Origin: Brevundimonas basaltis
GTDB lineage: Bacteria; Pseudomonadota; Alphaproteobacteria; Caulobacterales; Caulobacteraceae
Length of the DNA: 64,000 nt
NCBI RefSeq assembly: GCF_014202075.1
Contig: NZ_JACHFZ010000002.1
Location: forward strand, 248,001 to 312,000
Direction: 5' to 3'
Shown: piece by piece, positions 63,193-64,000 of the stretch
Position numbering within the stretch: position 1 is the first letter of the stretch
Layout: every line of letters starts with the position of its first letter
Made by a program: the position numbers and the translations under genes
The notes under the pieces: model-generated
Seen by the model: only the letters and a program-made list of their open reading frames with translations
Told to the model about the DNA's origin: nothing
The model's database searches: none

Positions 63193-63420
63193 TCACGGCT
63201 TGGTTGCTGCTTCCATCAGCTTGCGGAACTGATCCTGGGCCTGAAGGCCGAAACTGGTCCAGGTTTTCATCAGCTCGTCCGGCTGCATTGCGGCCATGTT
63301 CTCGTCCATGCGACGCTTCATCTCGGCGACCAGATGGTCGTTGAGCGGCTGGACATCCGGCAGGCCAAGGAAGGCGCGGGCCTCCGCCGGCGTGCAGTCT
63401 ACCTCGACATTGACCTTCAT
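63193..63420 (-). CDS. DUF6489 family protein
   Basis: 75 residues. MKVNVEVDCTPAEARAFLGL followed by PDVQPLNDHLVAEMKRRM is the family signature; the C-terminal half is an amphipathic helix (SFGLQAQDQFRKLMEAA). Function unknown; phasin-like helices are possible (inference). It is transcribed after rho and lies between parS site 3 and palindrome copy B. Confidence 0.82.
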   Translation of the reverse strand: MKVNVEVDCTPAEARAFLGLPDVQPLNDHLVAEMKRRMDENMAAMQPDELMKTWTSFGLQAQDQFRKLMEAATKP

Positions 63421-63432
63421 GCCACCGCTCCA

Positions 63433-63448
63433 TGTTTCACGTGAAACA
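63433..63448. other. parS site 3 (between rho and DUF6489)
   Basis: TGTTTCACGTGAAACA is a perfect 16-base palindrome and an exact consensus parS. It lies 13 bases upstream of the DUF6489 start. Confidence 0.95.
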
Positions 63449-63460
63449 GGCGCCGCTGCA

Positions 63461-64000
63461 TCACGTGTTCATCGACTGGAAGAAGTCCGCATTGTTCTTC
63501 GACTGCCGCAGCTTGTCGATCAGGAACTCGATCGCGTCCTGGGGCCCCATGGGGTTGAGGATGCGGCGCAGGACATAGGTCTTCGCCAGCTGATCCTTCG
63601 GCGTGGTGAGCTCTTCCTTGCGGGTGCCGGACTTGAGCACGTCGATGGCCGGGAAAATGCGCTTGTCGGCGACCTTGCGGTCCAGCACGATTTCCGAGTT
63701 GCCGGTGCCCTTGAACTCCTCGAAGATCACTTCGTCCATCCGCGAGCCCGTGTCGATCAGGGCGGTGGCGATAATGGTCAGCGAGCCGCCCTGCTCCACG
63801 TTCCGGGCGGCGCCGAAGAAGCGTTTCGGCCGCTGCAGGGCGTTGGCGTCGACGCCGCCGGTCAGCACCTTGCCCGACGACGGGACGGTGGCGTTGTAGG
63901 CGCGACCGAGACGGGTGATCGAGTCCAGCAGGATAACCACGTCCTTCTTGTGCTCGACCAGGCGTTTGGCCTTCTCGATCACCATTTCAGCGACGGCGAC
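63461..64000 (-). CDS. rho: Transcription termination factor Rho, C-terminal part (cut by window edge)
   Basis: The last 179 residues of the hexameric RNA helicase. [17 protein letters not shown] is the Walker B region; [16 protein letters not shown] contains the Q-loop; the R-loop is in [20 protein letters not shown]. The end [20 protein letters not shown] is standard. The rest lies off the right edge. Confidence 0.96.
   Translation of the reverse strand, partial: VAVAEMVIEKAKRLVEHKKDVVILLDSITRLGRAYNATVPSSGKVLTGGVDANALQRPKRFFGAARNVEQGGSLTIIATALIDTGSRMDEVIFEEFKGTGNSEIVLDRKVADKRIFPAIDVLKSGTRKEELTTPKDQLAKTYVLRRILNPMGPQDAIEFLIDKLRQSKNNADFFQSMNT

Noticed and set aside
1-64000. CRISPR array, prophage or genomic island
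   Set aside because: No regularly spaced repeats with unique spacers, no integrase, capsid or transposase genes, and gene content is housekeeping throughout.

Overview
The window is very GC-rich, gene-dense chromosomal DNA from an alphaproteobacterium of the order Caulobacterales, most likely Brevundimonas or a close relative (inference). The evidence is the gene order rho, mnmE, mnmG, rsmG, parA, parB, holA, lptE, leuS at the right end, three ParB-binding parS sites, NtrZ- and CenR-like regulators beside leuS, a CC0125/CC1285-type lipoprotein, GANTC motifs, and divergent housekeeping genes with very short spacers. No rRNA, tRNA, CRISPR array, phage or complete insertion sequence was recognised.

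Layout. 1-5.6 kb: a minus-strand run (rsmC-like, rsuA-like, trpF, partial trpB), a dienelactone-hydrolase-type protein, an intergenic block with two repeat families, and purH. 5.7-16 kb: small exported proteins and lipoproteins (triple-repeat protein, fasciclin, CC0125-type lipoprotein, two paralogous Ala-rich proteins, two Tyr/Gly-rich proteins) mixed with a ProX-type tRNA-editing protein, a DUF6065 protein, a LysE exporter, argG, htpX, a DUF1674/SDHAF4-like factor and pyrF. 16-22 kb: MarC, an SDR-Rrf2 pair, kup and rsmB. 22-32 kb: GNAT, trpS, murJ, glnD, a CAP-domain lipoprotein and mutS. 32-35 kb: a cobalamin riboswitch, a BtuB-type receptor, and an aldo/keto-reductase-fold protein that has lost its catalytic tetrad. 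35-48.9 kb: recQ, OsmC, rpe with a heparinase-like gene, a CnoX-like thioredoxin, a LON-domain protein, Trm112, a Coq6/UbiH hydroxylase, ftsK, lolA, a candidate small RNA, xth and an SLC13 permease. 49-57 kb: a lipoprotein, a CenR-like regulator, yggS and thiE-like genes with overlapping start codons, ntrZ, DUF3576, leuS, lptE, holA. 57-64 kb: the parB-parA-rsmG-mnmG-mnmE cluster, DUF6489 and the 3' part of rho.

The right third is the chromosome segregation locus: ParA and ParB act on three parS palindromes within 4.4 kb, so the replication origin probably lies not far beyond the right edge. Envelope biogenesis is spread over the window (murJ, lolA, lptE, ftsK, htpX and several lipoproteins).

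No large unknown system (defence island, biosynthetic cluster, mobile island) is visible. The best leads are small: an orphan promoter-to-terminator unit between lolA and xth, a duplicated element with four GANTC sites, a catalytically dead aldo/keto reductase, a low-GC patch inside leuS, overlapping divergent start codons, and a palindromic repeat family present at both ends of the window.
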